The notes: a model not told the origin generated them from the letters alone. A stretch of 64,000 nucleotides of DNA from Archivesica marissinica (GCA_014843695.1 JABXNX010000073.1:1-64000); one strand, 5' to 3'. Counted from the stretch's first letter, positions 28,901-45,122 are shown. A program made the numbers and translations.

Positions 28901-31900
28901 ATACCACGGATATCCACTTATACCACTGGTATCCACTTATACCATGGTTATCCACTTATACCACGGATATCCACTTATACCATGGGTATCCACTTATACC
29001 ACAGATATCCACTTATACCACGGATATCCACTTATACCATGGGTATCCACTTATACCACAGATATCCACTTAAACCATGGATATCCATTTATACCACAGA
29101 TATCCACTTATACCACGGATATCCACTTATACCATGGTTATCCACTTATACCACGGTTATCCACTTATACCACAGTTATCCACTTATACCACGGTTATCC
29201 ACTTATACCACGGATATCCACTTATACTACGGGTATCTACTTATACCACGGGTATCCACTTATACTACTGATATCCAATTATACCTGCTTATACCATGGG
29301 TATCCACTTATACCACGGGTATCCACTTATACCACGGATATCCACTTATACCCGCTTATATCATGAGTATCCACTTATACCACGGATATCCACTTATACC
29401 ACGGATATTCATTTATACCACGGGTATCCACTTATACCATGGATATCCACTTATACCATGGGTATCCACTTATACCACGGATATCCACTTATACCACAGA
29501 TATCCACTTATACCACAGATATCCACTTATACCACGGATATCCACTTATACCATGGTTATCCACTTATACCACAGATATCCACTTATACCATGGGTATCC
29601 ACTTATATCACAGATATCCACTTATACCACGGATATCCACTTATACCATGGGTATCCACTTATACCACAGATATCCACTTAAACCATGGATATCCACTTA
29701 TACCACAGATATCCACTTATACCACGGATATCCACTTATAACCATGGTTATCCACTTATACCACGGATATCCAATTATACCACAGTTATCCACTTATACC
29801 ACAGTTATCTACTTATACCACAGTTATCCACTTATACTATGGTTATCCACTTATACCACGGGTATCCACTTATACCACGGGTATACACTTATACCACGGG
29901 TATCCACTTATACCACGGGTATTCACTTATACTACGGTTATCCACTAATACCATGGATATCCACTTATACCACGGATATCCACTTATACCACGGTTATCC
30001 ACTTATACCACAGTTATCCACTTATACCACAGTTATCCACTTATACCATGGGTATCCACTTATACCACGGGTATCCACTTATACCACAGTTATCTACTTA
30101 TACCACAGTTATCCACTTATACCATGGTTATCCACTTATACCACGGGTATCCACTTATACCATGGGTATCCACTTATACCACAGATATCCACTTATACCA
30201 CGGATATCCACTTATACCATGGGTATCCACTTATACCACAGATATCCACTTAAACCATGGATATCCACTTATACCACGGATATCCACTTATAACCATGGT
30301 TATCCACTTATACCACAGATATCCACTTATACCAGGGGTATACACTTATATCACAGATATCCACTTATACCACGGATATCCACTTATACCATGGGTATCC
30401 ACTTATACCACAGATATCCACTTAAACCATGGATATCCACTTATACCACAGATATCCACTTATACCACGGATATCCACTTATAACCATGGTTATCCACTT
30501 ATACCACGGATATCCACTTATACCACGGGTATACACTTATACCACGGGTATCCACTTATACCACGGGTATCCACTTATACTACGGTTATCCACTAATACC
30601 ATGGGTATCCACTTATATCCACTTATACCACGGTTATCCACTTATACCACAGTTATCTACTTATACCACAGTTATCCACTTATACCATGGTTATCCACTT
30701 ATACCACGGGTATATACTTATACCACGGGTATCCACTTATACCACAGATATCCACTTATACCACGGGTATCCACTTATACCACTGATATCCAATTATACC
30801 TGCTTATACCACGGATATCCACTTATACCATGGCTATCCACTTATACCACTGGTATCCACTTATACCATGGTTATCCAATTATACCATGGGTATCCACTT
30901 ATACCATGGTTATCCGCTTATACCACGGATATCCACTTATACCACGGATATCCACTTATACCACGGATACCACTCGTATCCACTTATACCATGGTTATCC
31001 ACTTATACTACGGATATCCACTTATACCATGGTTTTCCACTTATACCACGGATATCCACTTATACCACAGATATCCACTTATACCATGGGTATCCACTTA
31101 TACCACAGATATCCACTTATACCACGGATATCCACTTATACCACGGGTATCCATTTATACCACGGGTATCTACTTATACCATGGATATCCACTTATACCA
31201 TGAGTATCCACTTATACCACGGATATCCACTTATACCACGGGTATCTACTTATGCCACGGGTATCCACTTATACCACAGATATCCACATATACCCGCTTA
31301 TACCACGGGTATCCACTTATACCACTGATATCCAATTATACCCGCTTATACCATGGGTATCCAATTATACTACGGGTATCCACTTATACCATGGGTATCC
31401 ACTTATACCACTGGTATCCACTTATACCATGGTTATCCACTTATACCATGGGTATCCACTTATACCACGGATATCCACTTATACCATGGGTATCCACTTA
31501 TACCACGGATATCCACTTATACCACAGTTATCCACTTATACCATGGCTATCCACTTATACCATGGGTATCCACTTATACCACGGATATCCACTTATACCA
31601 TGGGTATCCACTTATACCACGGATATCCACTTATACCACAGTTATCCACTTATACCACAGATATCCACTTATACCATGGGTATCCACTTATACCACGGAT
31701 ATCCACTTATACCATGGGTATCCACTTATACCACGGGTATCCACTTATACCACGGATATCCACTTATACCATGGGTGTCCACTTATACCACTGGTATCCA
31801 CTTATACCATGGTTACCCACTTATACCATGGGTATCCACTTATACCACGGATATCCACTTATACCATGGGTATCCACTTATACGACGGATATCCACTTAT

Positions 31901-34900
31901 ACCACAGTTATCCACTTATACCACAGTTATCCACTTATACCACAGATATCCAATTATACCATGGGTATCCACTTATACGACGATATCCACTTATACCATG
32001 GGTATCCACTTATACCATGGATATCCACTTATACGATATGTATCCACTTATACCACAGTTATCCACTTATACCACGGATATCCACTTATACCATGGGTAT
32101 CTACTTATACCACGGATATCCACTTATACCACGGATATCCACTTATACCATGGGTATCCACTTATACCATGGGTATCCACTTATACCACGGATATCCACT
32201 TATACCATGGGTATCCACTTATAACACAGATATCCACTTATACCATGGGCATCCACTTATACCACGGATATCCATTTATACCACAGTTATCCACTTATAC
32301 TATGGGTATCTACTTATACCACGGGTATCCATTTATACCACGGGTATCTACTTATACCACGGGTATCCACTTATACCACGGATATCCACTTATACTACGG
32401 GTATCTACTTATACCACGGGTATCCACTTATACCACTGATATCCAATTATACCTGCTTATACCATGGGTATCCACTTATACCACGGGTATCCACTTATAC
32501 CACGGATATCCACTTATACCCGCTTATACCATGGGTATCCACTTATACCACGGATATCCACTTATACCACGGATATCCATTTATACCACGGGTATCCACT
32601 TATACCATGGGTATCCACTTATACCACTGGTATCCACTTATACACTTATACCATGGTTATCCACTTATACCATGGGTATCCACTTATACCACGGATATCC
32701 ACTTATACCATGGGTATCCACTTATACCACGGATATCCACTTATACCACAGTTATCCACTTATACCATGGCTATCCACTTATGCCATGGGTATCCACTTA
32801 TACCACGGATATCCACTTATACCATGGGTATCCACTTATACCACGGATATCCACTTATACCACAGTTATCCACTTATACCACAGATATCCACTTATACCA
32901 TGGGTATCCACTTATACCACGGATATCCAATTATACCATGGGTATCCACTTATACCACGGGTATCCACTTATACCACGGATATCCACGTATACCATGGGT
33001 GTCCACTTATACCACTGGTATCCACATATACCATGGTTACCCACTTATACCATGGGTATCCACTTATATCACGGATATCCACTTATACCATGGGTATCCA
33101 CTTATACCACGGATATCCACTTATACCACAGTTATCCACTTATACCACAGTTATCCACTTATACCACAGTTATCCACTTATACCACAGTTATCCACTTAT
33201 ACCACAGATATCCAATTATACCATGGGTATCCACTTATACGACGGATATCCACTTATACCATGGGTATCCACTTATACCATGGATATCCACTTATACGAT
33301 GGGTATCCACTTATACCACAGTTATCCACTTATACCACGGATATCCACTTATACCATGGGTATCTACTTATACCACGGATATCCACTTATACCACGGATA
33401 TCCACTTATACCATGGGTATCCACTTATACCATGGTTATCCACTTATACCACGGATATCCACTTATACCATAGGTATCCACTTATAACACAGATATCCAC
33501 TTATACCATGGGCATCCACTTATACCACGGATATCCATTTATACCACAGTTATCCACTTATACTATGGGTATCTACTTATACCACGGGTATCCATTTATA
33601 ACACGGGTATCTACTTATACCACGGGTATCCACTTATACCACGGATATCCACTTATACTACGGGTATCTACTTATACCACGGGTATCCACTTATACCACT
33701 GATATCCAATTATACCTGCTTATACTATGGGTATCCACTTATACCACGGGTATCCACTTATACCACGGATATCCACTTATACCCGCTTATACCATGGGTA
33801 TCCACTTATACCACGGATATCCACTTATACCACGGATATCCATTTATACCACGGGTATCCACTTATACCATGGTATACTTATACCATGGGTATCCCTTAT
33901 ACCATGGGTATCCACTTATACTACGGATATCCACTTATACCACAGATATCCATCCACTTATACCATGGGTATCCACTTATACCACAGATATCCACTTAAA
34001 CCATGGATATCCACTTATACCATGGGAATCCACTTATACCACGGATATCCACTTATACCACAGTTATCCACTTATACCATGGGTATCTACTTATACCACG
34101 GATATCCACTTATACCACGGGTATCCATTTATACAACGGATATCTACTTATACCATGGGTATCCACTTATACCATGAGTATCCACTTATACCACGGATAT
34201 CCACTTATACCACGGGTATCTACTTATACCACGGGTATCCACTTATACCACAGATATCCACTTATACCCGCTTATACCACGGGTATCCACTTATACCACT
34301 GATATCCAATTATACCCGCTTATACCAAGGGTATACACTTATACCACGGGTATCCACTTATACCACGGATATCCACTTATACCATGGGTATCCACTTATA
34401 CCATGGGTATCCACTTATACCACGGGTATCCACTTATACCACGGATATCCACTTATACCATGGGTGTCCACTTATACCACTGGTATCCACTTATACCATG
34501 GTTACCCACTTATACCATGGGTATCCACTTATACCACGGATATCCACTTATACCATGGGTATCCACTTATACGACGGATATCCATTTATACCACAGTTAT
34601 CCACTTATACCACAGTTATCCACTTATACCACAGATATCCAATTATACAATGGGTATCCACTTATACGACGGATATCCACTTATACCATGGGTATCCACT
34701 TATACCATGGATATCCACTTATACGATGGGTATCCACTTATACCACAGTTATCCACTTATACCACGGATATCCACTTATACCATGGGTATCCACTTATAC
34801 CACGGATATCCACTTATACCACGGATATCCACTTATACCATGGGTATCCACTTATACCACGGATATCCACTTATACCACGGTTATCCACTTATACCATGG

Positions 34901-35874
34901 GTATCCACTTATACCATGGGTATCCACTTATACCACGGATATCCACTTATACCACAGTTATCCACTTATACTATGGTTATCCACTTATACCACGGGTATC
35001 CACTTATACCACGGGTATCCACTTATAACACGATATCCACTTATACCATGGGTATCCACTTATACCACGGATATCCACTTATACCACGGGTATCCACTTA
35101 TACCACGGGTATCCACTTATACCACTGGATATCAATTTACCTGCTTATACCATGGGTATCCACTTATACCACGGGTATCCACTTATACCACGGATATCCA
35201 CTTATACCGCTTATGCCATGGGTATCCACTTATACCACGGATATCCACTTATACCACGGATATCCATTTATACCACGGGTATCCACTTATACCATGGGTA
35301 TCCACTTATACCACTGGTATCCACTTATACCATGGTTATCCACTTATACCATGGGTATCCACTTATACCACGGATATCCACTTATACCATGGGTATCCAC
35401 TTATACCACGGATATCCACTTATACCACAGTTATCCAATTATACCACAGATATCCACGTGTACCATGGGTATCCACTTATACCACGGATATCCACTTATA
35501 CCATGGGTATCCACTTATACCACGGGTATCCACTTATACCACGGATATCCACTTATACCATGGGTGTCCACTTATACCACTGGTATCCACTTATACCATG
35601 GTTACCCACTTATACCATGGGTATCCACTTATACCACGGATATCCACTTATACCATGGGTATTCACTTATACCACGGATATCCACTTATACCACAGTTAT
35701 CCACTTATACCACAGATATCCAATTATACCATGGGTATCCACTTATACGACGGATATCCACTTATACCATGGGTATCCACTTATACCATGGATATCCACT
35801 TATACGATGGGTATCCACTTATACCACAGTTATCCACTTATACCACGGATATCCACTTATACCATGGGTATATA

Positions 35875-36496
35875 CTTATACCACGGATATCCACTTATAC
35901 CATGGGTATCCACTTATACCACGGATATCCACTTATACCATGGGTATCCACTTATAACACAGATATCCACTTATACCATGGGCATCCACTTATACCACGG
36001 ATATCCATTTATACCACAGTTATCCACTTATACTATGGGTATCTACTTATACCAAGGGTATCCATTTATACCACGGGTATCTACTTATACGACGGGTATC
36101 CACTTATACCACGGATATCCACTTATACTACGGGAATCTACTTATACCACGGGGATCCACTTATACCACTGATATCCAATTATACCTTCTTATACCATGG
36201 GTATCCACTTATACCACGGGTATCCACTTATACCACGGATATCCACTTATACCCGCTTATACCATGGGTATCCACTTATACCACGGATATCCACTTATAC
36301 CACGGATATCCATTTATACCACGGGTATCCACTTATACCATGGGTATCCACTTATACCATGGGTATCCACTTATACCATGGGTATCCATTTATACCACGG
36401 ATATCCACTTATACCACAGATATCCATCCACTTATACCATGGGTATCCACTTATACCACAGATATCCAATTATACCATGGGTATCCACTTATACGA
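35875..36496. repeat. 622-bp segment identical to 40315-40936
   Basis: Read line against line at an offset of 4440 bp, I find no mismatch from 35875 to 36496. This includes unusual monomers such as ACCAAGGGTATCC, TACGACGGG, CGGGAATCTACTT, CGGGGATCC and the TTCTTATACC marker. Upstream, the other copy has one extra monomer. Downstream, the two diverge at TACGACGAT against TACGAGAT. Both lie at equivalent places in the 4.4-kb HOR. Confidence 0.92.
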
Positions 36497-39450
36497 CGAT
36501 ATCCACTTATACCATGGGTATCCACTTATACCATGGATATCCACTTATACGATGGGTATCCACTTATACCACAGTTATCCAATTATACCACGGATATCCA
36601 CTTATACCATGGGTATCTACTTATACCACGGATATCCACTTATACCACGGATATCCACTTATACCATGGGTATCCAATTATACCATGGGTATCCACTTAT
36701 ACCACGGATATCCACTTATACCATGGGTATCCACTTATAACACAGATATCCACTTATACCATGGGCATCCACTTATACCACGGATATCCATTTATACTAC
36801 AGTTATCCACTTATACTATGGGTATCTACTTATACCACGGGTATCCATTTATACCACGGGTATCTACTTATACCACGGGTATCCACTTATACCACGGATA
36901 TCCACTTATACTACGGGTATCTACTTATACCACGGGTATCCACTTATACCACTGATATCCAATTATACCTGCTTATACCATGGGTATCCACTTATACCAC
37001 GGGTATCCACTTATACCACGGATATCCACTTATACCCGCTTATACCATGGGTATCCACTTATACCACGGATATCCACTTATACCACGGATATCCATTTAT
37101 ACCACGGGTATCCACTTATACCATGGGTATCCACTTATACCACTGGTATCCACTTATACCATGGTTATCCACTTATACCATGGGTATCCACTTATACCAC
37201 GGATATCCACTTATACCATGGGTATCCACTTATACCACGGATATCCACTTATACCACAGTTATCCACTTATACCATGGCTATCCACTTAGGCCATGGGTA
37301 TCCACTTATACCACGGATATCCACTTATACCATGGGTATCCACTTATACCACGGATATCCACTTATACCACAGTTATCCACTTATACCACAGATATCCAC
37401 TTATACCATGGGTATCCACTTATACCACGGATATCCAATTATACCATGGGTATCCACTTATACCACGGGTATCCACTTATACCACGGATATCCACGTATA
37501 CCATGGGTGTCCACTTATACCACTGGTATCCACTTATACCATGGTTATCCACTTATACCATGGGTATCCACTTATACCACGGATATCCACTTATACCATG
37601 GGTATCCACTTATACCACGGATATCCACTTATACCACAGTTATCCACTTATACCACAGTTATCCACTTATACCACAGTTATCCACTTATACCACAGTTAT
37701 CCACTTATACCACAGATATCCAATTATACCATGGGTATCCACTTATACGACGGATATCCACTTATACCATGGGTATCCACTTATACCATGGATATCCACT
37801 TATACTGGTATCCACTTATACCACAGTTATCCACTTATACCACGGATATCCACTTATACCATGGGTATCTACTTATACCACGGATATCCACTTATACCAC
37901 GGATATCCACTTATACCATGGGTATCCACTTATACCATGGGTATCCACTTATACCACGGATATCCACTTATACCATAGGTATCCACTTATAACACAGATA
38001 TCCACTTATACCATGGGCATCCACTTATACCACGGATATCCATTTATACCACAGTTATCCACTTATACTATGGGTATCTACTTATACCACGGGTATCCAT
38101 TTATAACACGGGTATCTACTTATACCACGGGTATCCACTTATACCACGGATATCCACTTATACTAACTACGGGTATCTACTTATACCACGGGTATCCACT
38201 TATACCACTGATATCCAATTATACCTGCTTATACTATGGGTATCCACTTATACCACGGGTATCCACTTATACCACGGATATCCACTTATACCCGCTTATA
38301 CCATGGGTATCCACTTATACCACGGATATCCACTTATACCACGGATATCCATTTATACCACGGGTATCCACTTATACCATGGGTATCAACTTATACCATG
38401 GGTATCCACTTATACCATGGGTATCCACTTATACTACGGATATCCACTTATACCACAGATATCCATCCACTTATACCATGGGTATCCACTTATACCACAG
38501 ATATCCACTTAAACCATGGATATCCACTTATACCATGGGAATCCACTTATGCCACGGATATCCACTTATACCACAGTTATCCACTTATACCATGGGTATC
38601 TACTTATACCACGGATATCCACTTATACCACGGGTATCCATTTATACAACGGATATCTACTTATACCATGGGTATCCACTTATACCATGAGTATCCACTT
38701 ATACCACGGATATCCACTTATACCACGGGTATCTACTTATACCACGGGTATCCACTTATACTACAGATATCCACTTATACCCGCTTATACCACGGGTATC
38801 CACTTATACCACTGATATCCAATTATACCCGCTTATACCAAGGGTATACACTTATACCACGGGTATCCACTTATACCACGGATATCCACTTATACCATGG
38901 GTATCCACTTATACCACTGGTATCCACTTATACCATGGTTATCCACTTATACCATGGGTATCCACTTATACCACGGGTATCCACTTATACCACGGATATC
39001 CACTTATACCATGGGTGTCCACTTATACCACTGGTATCCACTTATACCATGGTTACCCACTTATACCATGGGTATCCACTTATACCACGGATATCCACTT
39101 ATACCATGGGTATCCACTTATACGACGGATATCCATTTATACCACAGTTATCCACTTATACCACAGTTATCCACTTATACCACAGATATCCAATTATACC
39201 ATGGGTATCCACTTATACGACGGATATCCACTTATACCATGGGTATCCACTTATACCATGGGTATCCACTTATACCACGGATATCCACTTATACCACGGA
39301 TATCCACTTATACCATGGGTATCTACTTATACCACGGATATCCACTTATACCACGGATATCCACTTATACCATGGGTATCCACTTATACCATGGGTATCC
39401 ACTTATACCACGGATATCCACTTATACCATGGGTATCCACTTATAACACA

Positions 39451-40905
39451 GATATCCACTTATACCATGGGCATCCACTTATACCACGGATATCCATTTA
39501 TACCACAGTTATCCACTTATACTATGAGTATCTACTTATACCACGGGTATCCATTTATACCACGGGTATCTACTTATACCACGGGTATCCACTTATACCA
39601 CGGATATCCACTTATACTACGGGTATCTACTTATACCACGTGTATCCACTTATACCACTGATATCCAATTATACCTGCTTATACCATGGGTATCCACTTA
39701 TACCACGGGTATCCACTTATACCACGGATATCCACTTATACCCGCTTATGCCATGGGTATCCACTTATACCACGGATATCCACTTATACCACGGATATCC
39801 ATTTATACCACGGGTATCCACTTATACCATGGGTATCCACTTATACCACTGGTATCCACTTATACCATGGTTATCCACTTATACCACGGATATCCACTTA
39901 TACCATGGGTATCCACTTATACCACGGATATCCACTTATACCACAGTTATCCAATTATACCACAGATATCCACTTGTACCATGGGTATCCACTTATACCA
40001 CTGGTATCCACTTATACCATGGTTACCCACTTATACCATGGGTATCCACTTATACCACGGATATCCACTTATACCATGGGTATTCACTTATACCACGGAT
40101 ATCCACTTATACCACAGTTATCCACTTATACCACAGATATCCAATTATACCATGGGTATCCACTTATACGACGTATATCCACTTATACCATGGGTATCCA
40201 CTTATACCATGGATATCCACTTATACGATGGGTATCCACTTATACCACAGTTATCCACTTATACCACGGATATCCACTTATAACATGGGTATATACTTAT
40301 ACCACGGATATCCACTTATACCACGGATATCCACTTATACCATGGGTATCCACTTATACCACGGATATCCACTTATACCATGGGTATCCACTTATAACAC
40401 AGATATCCACTTATACCATGGGCATCCACTTATACCACGGATATCCATTTATACCACAGTTATCCACTTATACTATGGGTATCTACTTATACCAAGGGTA
40501 TCCATTTATACCACGGGTATCTACTTATACGACGGGTATCCACTTATACCACGGATATCCACTTATACTACGGGAATCTACTTATACCACGGGGATCCAC
40601 TTATACCACTGATATCCAATTATACCTTCTTATACCATGGGTATCCACTTATACCACGGGTATCCACTTATACCACGGATATCCACTTATACCCGCTTAT
40701 ACCATGGGTATCCACTTATACCACGGATATCCACTTATACCACGGATATCCATTTATACCACGGGTATCCACTTATACCATGGGTATCCACTTATACCAT
40801 GGGTATCCACTTATACCATGGGTATCCATTTATACCACGGATATCCACTTATACCACAGATATCCATCCACTTATACCATGGGTATCCACTTATACCACA
40901 GATAT
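39451..40905. repeat. 1.45-kb segment nearly identical to 43668-45122
   Basis: At a constant offset of 4217 bp the two copies share rare features in order: CATGGGCATCC, TATGAGTATCTACTT, CACGTGTATCC, CGCTTATGCC, CACTTGTACC, GGTTACCCACTT, TACGACGTATATCC, TATAACATGGGTATATAC and CGGGGATCC. Differences seen are few, for example TTCTTATACC at 40625 against TGCTTATACC at 44842. Identity is lost before 39451 and after 40905. Confidence 0.88.
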
Positions 40906-40936
40906 CCAATTATACCATGGGTATCCACTTATACGA
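40315..40936. repeat. 622-bp segment identical to 35875-36496
   Basis: Second member of the identical pair. It also overlaps the 39451-40905 segment that is duplicated at 43668-45122, so this stretch exists in three closely similar copies about 4.2-4.4 kb apart. Confidence 0.92.
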
Positions 40937-41348
40937 GATATCCACTTATACCATGGGTATCCACTTATACCATGGATATCCACTTATACGATGGGTATCC
41001 ACTTATACCACAGTTATCCACTTATACCACGGATATCCACTTATACCATGGGTATCCACTTATACCACGGATATCCACTTATACCACGGATATCCACTTA
41101 TACCATGGGTATCCACTTATACCATGGGTATCCACTTATACCACGGATATCCACTTATACCATGGGTATCCACTTATAACACAGATATCCACTTATACCA
41201 TGGGTATCCACTTATACCACGGATATCCACTTATACTACGGTTATCCACTTATACATGGGTATCCACTTATACCACGGGTATCCACTTATACCACGGGTA
41301 TCCACTTATACCACGGGTATCCACTTATACCACGGATATCCACTTATA

Positions 41349-41450
41349 CTACGGTATCCACTTATACCACGGTATCCACTTATACCACTGGTATCCACTT
41401 ATACCTGTTATCCATGGTATCCACTTATACCACGGTATCCACTTATACCA
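41349..41450. repeat. Cluster of 18-bp monomers
   Basis: Consecutive CTACGGTATCC, CCACGGTATCC, CACTGGTATCC, CCTGTTATCCATGGTATCC and CCACGGTATCC forms give five or more off-length units in 100 bp. The stretch sits in the third copy of the 4.4-kb HOR, where the two upstream copies have regular 19-mers. Confidence 0.72.
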
Positions 41451-42221
41451 CGGATATCCACTTATACCCGCTTATACCATGGGTATCCACTTATACCACG
41501 GATATCCACTTATACCACGGATATCCATTTATACCACGGGTATCCACTTATACCATGGGTATCCAATTATACCACTGGTATCCACTTATACCAACTTATA
41601 CCATGGTTATCCACTTATACCATGGGTATCCACTTATACCACGGATATCCACTTATACCATGGGTATCCACTTATACCACGGATATCCACTTATACCACA
41701 GTTATCCACTTATACCATGGCTATCCACTTATACCATGGGTATCCACTTATACCACGGATATCCACTTATACCATGGGTATCCACTTATACCACGGATAT
41801 CCACTTATACCACAGTTATCCACTTATACCACAGATATCCACTTATACCATGGGTATCCACTTATACCACGGATATCCACTTATACCATGGGTATCCACT
41901 TATACCACGGGTATCCACTTATACCACGGTTATCCACTTATACCATGGGTATCCACTTATACCACTGGTATCCACTTATACCATGGGTATCCACTTATAC
42001 CACGGGTATCCACTTATACCACGGATATCCACTTATACCATGGGTATCCACTTATACCACGGATATCCACTTATACCACAGTTATCCACTTATACCATGG
42101 GTATCCACTTATACCACGGGTATCCACTTATACCACGGTTATCCACTTATACCACGGGTATCCACTTATACCATGGGTATCCACTTATACCATGGATATC
42201 CACTTATACCATGGGTATCCA

Positions 42222-42290
42222 CTTATACCATTATCCACTTATACCACGGATATCCACTTATACCAAGCCACTTAACTATCCACTTATACC
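42222..42290. other. Rearranged junction within the array
   Basis: CCATTATCC replaces a full monomer at about 42229, and at 42264-42281 the bases AAGCCACTTAACTATCC appear, a scrambled monomer with no counterpart elsewhere in the window. Normal 19-mers resume at once on both sides. It lies about 400 bp before another irregular insert (42664-42682). Confidence 0.7.
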
Positions 42291-42663
42291 ACGGATATCC
42301 ACTTATACCATGGTTATCCACTTATACCACGGGTATCCACTTATACCACGGGTATCCACTTATACCACGGGTATCCACTTATACCACGGATATCCACTTA
42401 TACCACGGGTATCCACTTATACCACGGATATCCACTTATACCATGGTTATCCACTTATACCACGGATATCCACTTATACCACGGTTATCCACTTATACCA
42501 CGGGTATCCACTTATACCACGGGTATCCACTTATACCACGGGTATCCACTTATACCACGGGTATCCACTTATACCACGGATATCCACTTATACCACGGGT
42601 ATCCACTTATACCACGGATATCCACTTATACCTGCTTATACCATGGGTATCCACTTATACCAT

Positions 42664-42682
42664 GGGGGGTATTTTTGGGTCA
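42664..42682. other. Short insert with G6 and T5 runs
   Basis: Between CCAT and CAACTTATACC the sequence runs GGGGGG, TA, TTTTT, GGG, T. Homopolymers this long occur nowhere else in the window. The equivalent HOR position at 38380-38393 reads CATGGGTATCAACTT, so the insert adds about 11 bases to a normal GGGTAT. The shared CAACTT confirms the alignment. It is a candidate sequencing or consensus error or a replication scar at the start of a HOR copy. Confidence 0.75.
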
Positions 42683-43667
42683 ACTTATACCATGGGTATC
42701 CACTTATACCATGGGTATCCACTTATACTACGGATATCCACTTATACCACAGATATCCATCCACTTATACCATGGGTATCCACTTATACCACAGATATCC
42801 ACTTAAACCATGGATATCCACTTATACCATGGGAATCCACTTATCCACGGATATCCACTTATACCACAGTTATCCACTTATACCATGGGTATCTACTTAT
42901 ACCACGGATATCCACTTATACCACGGGTATCCATTTATACAACGGATATCTACTTATACCATGGGTATCCACTTATACCATGAGTATCCACTTATACCAC
43001 GGATATCCACTTATACCACGGGTATCTACTTATACCACGGGTATCCACTTATACCACAGATATCCACTTATACCCGCTTATACCACGGGTATCCACTTAT
43101 ACCACTGATATCCAATTATACCCGCTTATACCAAGGGTATACACTTATACCACGGGTATCCACTTATACCACGGATATCCACTTATACCATGGGTATCCA
43201 CTTATACCATGGGTATCCACTTATACCACGGGTATCCACTTATACCACGGATATCCACTTATACCATGGGTGTCCACTTATACCACTGGTATCCACTTAT
43301 ACCATGGTTACCCACTTATACCATGGGTATCCACTTATACCACGGATATCCACTTATACCATGGGTATCCACTTATACGACGGATATCCATTTATACCAC
43401 AGTTATCCACTTATACCACAGTTATCCACTTATACCACAGATATCCAATTATACAATGGGTATCCACTTATACGACGGATATCCACTTATACCATGGGTA
43501 TCCACTTATACCATGGATATCCACTTATACGATGGGTATCCACTTATACCACAGTTATCCACTTATACCACGGATATCCACTTATACCATGGGTATCTAC
43601 TTATACCACGGATATCCACTTATACCACGGATATCCACTTATACCATGGGTATCCACTTATACCACG

Positions 43668-45122
43668 GATATCCACTTATACCATGGGCATCCACTTATA
43701 CCACGGATATCCATTTATACCACAGTTATCCACTTATACTATGAGTATCTACTTATACCACGGGTATCCATTTATACCACGGGTATCTACTTATACCACG
43801 GGTATCCACTTATACCACGGATATCCACTTATACTACGGGTATCTACTTATACCACGTGTATCCACTTATACCACTGATATCCAATTATACCTGCTTATA
43901 CCATGGGTATCCACTTATACCACGGGTATCCACTTATACCACGGATATCCACTTATACCCGCTTATGCCATGGGTATCCACTTATACCACGGATATCCAC
44001 TTATACCACGGATATCCATTTATACCACGGGTATCCACTTATACCATGGGTATCCACTTATACCACTGGTATCCACTTATACCATGGTTATCCACTTATA
44101 CCACGGATATCCACTTATACCATGGGTATCCACTTATACCACGGATATCCACTTATACCACAGTTATCCAATTATACCACAGATATCCACTTGTACCATG
44201 GGTATCCACTTATACCACTGGTATCCACTTATACCATGGTTACCCACTTATACCATGGGTATCCACTTATACCACGGATATCCACTTATACCATGGGTAT
44301 TCACTTATACCACGGATATCCACTTATACCACAGTTATCCACTTATACCACAGATATCCAATTATACCATGGGTATCCACTTATACGACGTATATCCACT
44401 TATACCATGGGTATCCACTTATACCATGGATATCCACTTATACGATGGGTATCCACTTATACCACAGTTATCCACTTATACCACGGATATCCACTTATAA
44501 CATGGGTATATACTTATACCACGGATATCCACTTATACCACGGATATCCACTTATACCATGGGTATCCACTTATACCACGGATATCCACTTATACCATGG
44601 GTATCCACTTATAACACAGATATCCACTTATACCATGGGCATCCACTTATACCACGGATATCCATTTATACCACAGTTATCCACTTATACTATGGGTATC
44701 TACTTATACCAAGGGTATCCATTTATACCACGGGTATCTACTTATACGACGGGTATCCACTTATACCACGGATATCCACTTATACTACGGGAATCTACTT
44801 ATACCACGGGGATCCACTTATACCACTGATATCCAATTATACCTGCTTATACCATGGGTATCCACTTATACCACGGGTATCCACTTATACCACGGATATC
44901 CACTTATACCCGCTTATACCATGGGTATCCACTTATACCACGGATATCCACTTATACCACGGATATCCATTTATACCACTGGTATCCACTTATACCATGG
45001 GTATCCACTTATACCATGGGTATCCACTTATACCATGGGTATCCATTTATGCCACGGATATCCACTTATACCACAGATATCCATCCACTTATACCATGGG
45101 TATCCACTTATACCACAGATAT
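43668..45122. repeat. 1.45-kb segment nearly identical to 39451-40905
   Basis: Downstream member of the pair at 4217 bp. Its right edge runs into an ATATCCATCCAC marker followed by the TTAAACC module at 45134. The upstream member instead continues into a CCAATT/TACGAGATATCC context, so the junction near 45123 is a switch between two HOR contexts. Confidence 0.87.

Noticed and set aside
38236..43878. 1880-codon open frame (and dozens of others of 200-1400 codons) as repeat-protein genes
   Set aside because: All + frames are open at once with the same cyclic peptide. Starts and stops fall at random variant monomers. There is no signal peptide, domain, splice signal or codon bias, and the strand bias is explained by monomer arithmetic.
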